A stretch of 41,733 nucleotides of DNA, from NCBI GenBank assembly GCA_022780965.1, contig JALEUQ010000077.1, positions 1 to 41,733 of the forward strand, read 5' to 3'. The stretch's first letter is position 1. The number at the start of each line of letters is the position of its first letter. Source of the DNA: Clostridiales bacterium. GTDB lineage: Bacteria; Bacillota; Clostridia; Peptostreptococcales; Anaerovoracaceae. A program made the position numbers and the translations under genes. This document shows positions 38,402 to 41,733 of this stretch, in pieces. Under the pieces are notes generated by a model. It had not been told where the DNA came from and did no database searches. It saw only the letters and a list, made by a program, of their open reading frames with translations.

Positions 38402-39209
38402 ATGACAGGAAATACGCAGCAGCTGTGAATGCGACGAAACCTGCTGCTGCCAGAATTCCTTCAAGACCTGATGCAAATCCCGGCCAGATTACGAAAATTG
38501 AGCCGACCATAAGTCCCAGAATGGCACAGTAAAGCACCTGCGGATGGAATCTGAGCATGTTCTTAATCACTTTGACACCAAGGATTCCGCCTGCTGCAAC
38601 GCCCAGCATTACAGGAACCAGTACACCTATGTTGAGAGTTGCCACGGCTTCCATTACAACACCGTAGATGCCAAGCAGGAGCATGATAAGGCTGCCGCTG
38701 AGACCCGGGAGCATCATGGCAATCATGGCAATTCCGCTGCAGATAAACAGCCTTGCCATAAGCAGGGCATCAAGCCCGCCCATTTCCTCAAGACTCTTGT
38801 TGGCTATGGCATCGGGATTAACAATGCACATAATAATCATCACACCGAGAGCCAGTGCGAAAAACAGCCAGTTGCGCGGTTTGATGGCAGTCCTCTCATC
38901 ACCGCGGGTCTTTTTGTACAGAGCCGGCATGCTGCCGATAACAAGACCGATGAAACAGAAGTTGAGAATGACAGGATGTGATTCCATTGCACCCACAATC
39001 ACTTTGCTGAGGGCGAAGATTCCAACGACTGCTCCAACTGCAAGAGGCACCAGAAACTTCAGGTGTGATTTGATTTTGGTGCGGCTGATACTGAACATTA
39101 TATCGTCGTAAATGTCCAGAATTACAGCCATTGTTCCGCCGCTTACGCCCGGTATGGCGTTGGCGACACCTATTAATAATCCATAAATAGCGTTCTTTAA
39201 ATAATACAT
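38391..39209 (-). CDS. DUF368 membrane protein, putative undecaprenyl-phosphate translocase
   Basis: 272 residues, seven to nine hydrophobic helices. GLLIGVANAIPGVSGGTMAVILDIYD at the N-terminus and MLPGLSGSLIMLLLGIYG in the middle are the two inverted-repeat motifs of DUF368 (PopT). DUF368 proteins were shown in other bacteria to recycle the polyprenyl-phosphate carrier across the membrane. The start ATG (39207-39209) matches family N-termini, but no Shine-Dalgarno precedes it and a -10 (TATAAT, 39221-39216) places the transcript start on or next to the A of the ATG, so the message is probably leaderless. It overlaps the PhzF-like gene tail to tail. Confidence 0.9.
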   Translation of the reverse strand: MYYLKNAIYGLLIGVANAIPGVSGGTMAVILDIYDDIMFSISRTKIKSHLKFLVPLAVGAVVGIFALSKVIVGAMESHPVILNFCFIGLVIGSMPALYKKTRGDERTAIKPRNWLFFALALGVMIIMCIVNPDAIANKSLEEMGGLDALLMARLFICSGIAMIAMMLPGLSGSLIMLLLGIYGVVMEAVATLNIGVLVPVMLGVAAGGILGVKVIKNMLRFHPQVLYCAILGLMVGSIFVIWPGFASGLEGILAAAGFVAFTAAAYFLSSKK

Positions 39210-39215
39210 GTTATG

Positions 39216-39245
39216 ATTATACTCCGTTTTGTGTTAAAATGTAAC
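39216..39245 (-). promoter_or_regulatory. Promoter of the DUF368 gene (leaderless)
   Basis: Minus-strand GTTACA (39245-39240), an 18-bp spacer and TATAAT (39221-39216). Transcription would start near 39209, the first base of the start codon. Confidence 0.5.
39235..39240 (+). promoter_or_regulatory. Candidate -10 of scpAB
   Basis: TAAAAT, 21 bases before the scpA start, with only a weak -35 (TTATGA, 39211-39216). It overlaps the divergent DUF368 promoter, so the two could compete. Confidence 0.35.
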
Positions 39246-39261
39246 CCTATGGAGGTAGCAA

Positions 39262-40053
39262 ATGAGCTATAGGGTTAAACTCAATGTCTTCGAAGGGCCG
39301 TTCGATCTGCTGGTATATCTTATCGAGCACGCTCGAATGAACATATATGATATTAAAATATCTGAGATTACAAATCAATATATTGAATATGTCAATCGCA
39401 TGAGAGATGCGGACATTAACGTCAGCGCAGAATTCATGGTGCTTGCAGCATCACTGCTGGAAATCAAGTCCAAGATGCTTCTCCCAAGGCTTGCAGCGGC
39501 AGGTGACGGTGTGACAGAGCTTGCTGAAGACCCGAGAACGGAACTGGTTCAGAAACTGCTGGAATACAAGAAATACAAGAGTGTTTCGGAGATGCTGGAA
39601 TCAAGGCGTGAGGCGTGCGCCGCAAGTCTCGCCAAACCGCAGGAAGATATCAGTGTTTATACGGGAGAACCTGACGTGTATCTGAGTCTTGACGTTGACA
39701 AGTTCAAGAGCGCATTCGAGGCTTTCCTTGTTCGCAAGAAGCGTATTGAAGAAATACGTGAGCACCATAAGCGAAGCGAGAAGCAGAGGATGACTACAGA
39801 ACTGAGAATGGAAGATATCAGGACATTTTTCATGCAAAAGGGTGACGAGCAGGTGGATTTCAGGAATCTTATCAAGAAGAAGGACGATAAGTACGATGTG
39901 GCTGTTACCTTCTCATCAGTTCTGGAACTTATGAAATCAAACAAACTGACAGCTGAACAGAAGAAACTGTTCGGAGACATATTCGTTAAACCTACCCCGC
40001 ATCTTTATGAGGAGGCAGGGTCAGATAACCCAATTGATGGAGGGATCAATTAA
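39262..40053 (+). CDS. scpA: Segregation and condensation protein A
   Basis: Kleisin subunit of the SMC-ScpAB condensin, 263 residues. N-terminal YRVKLNVFEGPFDLLVYLIEHARMNIYDIKISEITNQYIEYV is the SMC-neck binding domain; the middle is charged and the C-terminal segment binds the SMC head. The start has TATGGAGG. The stop overlaps scpB (TAATG). Confidence 0.95.
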   Translation: MSYRVKLNVFEGPFDLLVYLIEHARMNIYDIKISEITNQYIEYVNRMRDADINVSAEFMVLAASLLEIKSKMLLPRLAAAGDGVTELAEDPRTELVQKLLEYKKYKSVSEMLESRREACAASLAKPQEDISVYTGEPDVYLSLDVDKFKSAFEAFLVRKKRIEEIREHHKRSEKQRMTTELRMEDIRTFFMQKGDEQVDFRNLIKKKDDKYDVAVTFSSVLELMKSNKLTAEQKKLFGDIFVKPTPHLYEEAGSDNPIDGGIN

Positions 40054-40652
40054 TGGCCGGAAGCAAAACCATTAAATCGGCAATTGAATCCATGATGTTT
40101 GTGTGGGGGGATCCCCTTGACATCAAAGAAGTTGCCGACATATTCAACGTTGACAAAAGAGAAATATACGACCTTTGCAAGGAACTGCAGGCGGAGTACG
40201 AACAGGAAGGCAGAGGCATAGTAATACGCGAAGTGAACAAGTGCTTCCAGTTTGTAACGAGACCTGAGAATATCGGTTACATTGAGAGACTCTGTACACC
40301 TGTGAAACACAAGAGACTTTCCCAGTCAGCTCTTGAAGTGCTTGCAATCATAGCATATAAACAGCCTGTGACAAAAGGGGAAATCGAAGCGGTAAGAGGA
40401 ATCAAGTGCGACCGTGTCATCGAAGGGCTGATGAAAAAAGAACTGGTGGCGCAGCTGGGTCGTTCGGATGCTGTGGGAAGACCGATGCTGTACGGAACTA
40501 CAGACCAGTTCCTGATGGAATTCGGTTTCGAAACTCTCAAAGATCTGCCTGAAATAGAGGATATTGAGGGGGTTCTTGATGAGAGCGATGCTGACAGTGA
40601 CGACATCCTCTACACTGAACAGATAGCCATTGAATTGCCGTCCGGAGAGTAG
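40053..40652 (+). CDS. scpB: Segregation and condensation protein B
   Basis: Partner of ScpA, 199 residues, with two winged-helix domains: IKSAIESMMFVWGDPLDIKEVADIFNV and LSQSALEVLAIIAYKQPVTKGEIEAVRGIKCDRVI..GLMKKELV, followed by GRPMLYGTTDQFLMEFGF. It overlaps scpA by one base and has an acidic C-terminus (DESDADSDDI). Confidence 0.96.
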   Translation: MAGSKTIKSAIESMMFVWGDPLDIKEVADIFNVDKREIYDLCKELQAEYEQEGRGIVIREVNKCFQFVTRPENIGYIERLCTPVKHKRLSQSALEVLAIIAYKQPVTKGEIEAVRGIKCDRVIEGLMKKELVAQLGRSDAVGRPMLYGTTDQFLMEFGFETLKDLPEIEDIEGVLDESDADSDDILYTEQIAIELPSGE

Positions 40653-40690
40653 CCCGAAAACGAAAACATCAAAAACCGGGAAATTCGTTA

Positions 40691-40719
40691 TTGACATATC
40701 CTTTTACTAGGAATATACT
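40691..40719 (+). promoter_or_regulatory. Promoter of the T-box leader and trpB-like gene
   Basis: Consensus TTGACA (40691-40696), a 17-bp spacer and TATACT (40714-40719). Transcription would start near 40726. Confidence 0.75.
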
Positions 40720-40725
40720 CACAAT

Positions 40726-41016
40726 AACAGATTAATAAACCTAAACCGTTGAGTAAGAGTGAGTAAATATGATTTCTGAATTCACAGAGAGTCGCAGATG
40801 GTGGGATTGCGATAAGGAGGAGCATGTTGAATGGACTTACGAGGGCAAACTGAAAACTGATTATTCACAGTCGGTGAGTAGGGGCGACGAACTTCCGTGC
40901 GTTAATCGGTAAGCATATGTTGGTATGCGATGAGTGCACTCGCAAGAGTGAAGATAGGTGGCACCGCAGGAGAATAGTACTCTTGTCCTATTGAAAAATA
41001 GGATGAGAGTTTTTTT
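40726..41016 (+). promoter_or_regulatory. Tryptophan T-box leader
   Basis: tRNA-sensing riboswitch upstream of the trpB-like gene. Stem I has GTAAG (40753-40757) paired with CTTAC (40836-40840); the specifier loop reads GAA-TGG-A, so the specifier codon is UGG (40832-40834), Trp. The T-box AGGTGGCACCGCAGG is at 40956-40970; its TGGC (40959-40962) ends in C, complementary to the G73 discriminator of tRNA-Trp. The terminator is a 13-bp stem (40979-40991 with 40998-41010) followed by seven T (41010-41016). Uncharged tRNA-Trp should favour readthrough. Confidence 0.9.
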
Positions 41017-41077
41017 ATTACTAAATCCTCTATCCTATGAACTATCGCATTATTTCAAAGAAAGAGAGGAAACAAAA

Positions 41078-41733
41078 ATGAAAAAAGACGGAAACATCCC
41101 TTACAAGACTTATCTGGAAGAACATGAGATTCCTAAGCAGTGGTACAACGTGAGAGCAGACATGCCGGTTAAACCTGCACCTTTGCTTAATCCCGGAACA
41201 GGTAAACCGCTGACACTAGAAGAAATGGAGCCAATTTTCTGTACTGAGCTGATCAAGCAGGAACTTGACAATGATACACCGTACATTGATATTCCTGAAC
41301 CTGTTCAGGATTTCTACAAGATGTACAGACCATCACCTTTAATCAGAGCATACTTCCTGGAAGAAGCACTGGGAACACCTGCCAAGATATACTACAAGTA
41401 CGAGGGCGCCAATACTTCAGGTTCACATAAGCTTAACTCAGCCATTGCCCAGGTTTACTACGCAAAGCAGCAGGGACTCAAGGGAGTAACAACAGAAACC
41501 GGAGCAGGTCAGTGGGGTACTGCACTGTCAATGGCATGTGCATACTTCGACATGGACTGCAAAGTATACATGGTTAAAGTTTCATACGAACAGAAACCGC
41601 ACAGAAGAGAGGTAATGAGAACATACGGAGCATCAGTTGTGCCTTCACCGTCAATGGAGACTGAAGTGGGCAAAAAGATTAATGCTGAGTTCCCTGGCAC
41701 AACAGGTTCTCTGGGATGTGCGATTTCAGAAGC
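41078..41733 (+). CDS. TrpB2-type tryptophan synthase beta chain-like protein (3' partial)
   Basis: The first 218 codons are inside the window; the gene runs off the end. It makes tryptophan from indole and serine or a related reaction. RPSPLIRAYFLEEALGTPAKIYYKYEGANTSGSHKLNSA with the PLP lysine at residue 118, then TETGAGQWGTALS and KPHRREVMRTYGASVVPSPS, define the TrpB2 subfamily (YYKxEG, GSHK) and not canonical TrpB1 (GAHK). TrpB2 often acts without TrpA on free indole. The start ATG is behind AAAGAGAGGAAAC. Regulation by a Trp T-box supports a role in tryptophan metabolism. Confidence 0.92.
   Translation, partial: MKKDGNIPYKTYLEEHEIPKQWYNVRADMPVKPAPLLNPGTGKPLTLEEMEPIFCTELIKQELDNDTPYIDIPEPVQDFYKMYRPSPLIRAYFLEEALGTPAKIYYKYEGANTSGSHKLNSAIAQVYYAKQQGLKGVTTETGAGQWGTALSMACAYFDMDCKVYMVKVSYEQKPHRREVMRTYGASVVPSPSMETEVGKKINAEFPGTTGSLGCAISE

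Larger units (their letters stand above)
40653..41077 (+). other. 425-base intergenic region
   Basis: No gene is seen. It holds a promoter (40691-40719) and a T-box leader with terminator (40726-41016), followed by about 60 bases to the trpB-like start. No clear terminator for scpB is present. Confidence 0.85.

Noticed and set aside
40653..40690. CCCG...CGGG pairing after scpB as a terminator
   Set aside because: The stem is 4 bp with a long A-rich loop and no T run.

Overview
The window reads as chromosomal backbone DNA of a strictly anaerobic, low-to-medium GC Firmicute (Clostridia). The pointers are an oxygen-sensitive [FeFe] hydrogenase, a biotin-dependent decarboxylase set of the sodium-pump type, strong AGGAGG ribosome binding sites, a T-box leader, GTG/TTG starts and TATAAT promoters. 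A member of the Anaerovoracaceae (Clostridiales Family XIII) or a relative would fit, but that is a guess from gene content. I see no insertion sequence, prophage, CRISPR array, rRNA or tRNA gene. Coding is dense and mostly on the + strand; the exceptions are a potassium-uptake cluster and a DUF368 gene.

Layout. (1) 1-2404: end of an NMT1/THI5-type ABC importer (permease, lipoprotein, ATPase). (2) 2575-4808: polar amino acid ABC importer with its own promoter and terminator. (3) 4949-11355: two half-size chromate-type transporters, tilS, ftsH and a PucR-family regulator whose start overlaps the ftsH stop. (4) 11393-12646: glyA. (5) 12987-15405: carboxyltransferase, OadG-like membrane subunit and biotin carrier of a methylmalonyl-CoA decarboxylase-type enzyme, without the beta subunit, preceded by two promoter candidates and a palindrome. 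(6) 15527-17333: coaX and dusB. (7) 17493-21067: a flavoprotein joining a NuoF-type iron-sulfur domain to a GltD-like module, followed by an [FeFe] hydrogenase. (8) 21261-23948: D-aspartate ligase-like ATP-grasp enzyme, aspartate racemase and an A24 prepilin peptidase. (9) 23969-26356: truA, dCMP deaminase and a WecA/TagO-type phosphosugar transferase. (10) 26563-33659: complete F-type ATP synthase operon atpIBEFHAGDC, ending in a small TM1266-family hydrogenase-regulator-like gene. (11) 33719-36138, minus strand: TrkH-type channel and two RCK_N-only proteins. (12) 36356-38401: radical SAM protein and a divergent PhzF-fold protein. (13) 38391-39209, minus strand: DUF368, probably leaderless. 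(14) 39262-40652: scpA-scpB. (15) 40726-41733: tryptophan T-box leader and the start of a TrpB2-type gene.

How the genes work together. Much of the window concerns anaerobic energy metabolism: hydrogen turnover by the hydrogenase pair, decarboxylation-linked ion pumping, ATP synthase and potassium uptake. Residue 32 of the c subunit is Ile, which argues for a proton rather than a sodium ring, although a decarboxylase of the sodium-pump type is encoded nearby. A second theme is the cell envelope: D-aspartate supply and ligation, a polyprenyl-phosphate sugar transferase and a DUF368 polyprenyl-phosphate translocase. The most interesting unexplained items are the glutamate-synthase-linked hydrogenase with a palindrome filling its putative promoter, the hydrogenase-regulator-like gene at the end of the atp operon, the split and degenerate RCK pair, and the radical SAM/PhzF-like pair.
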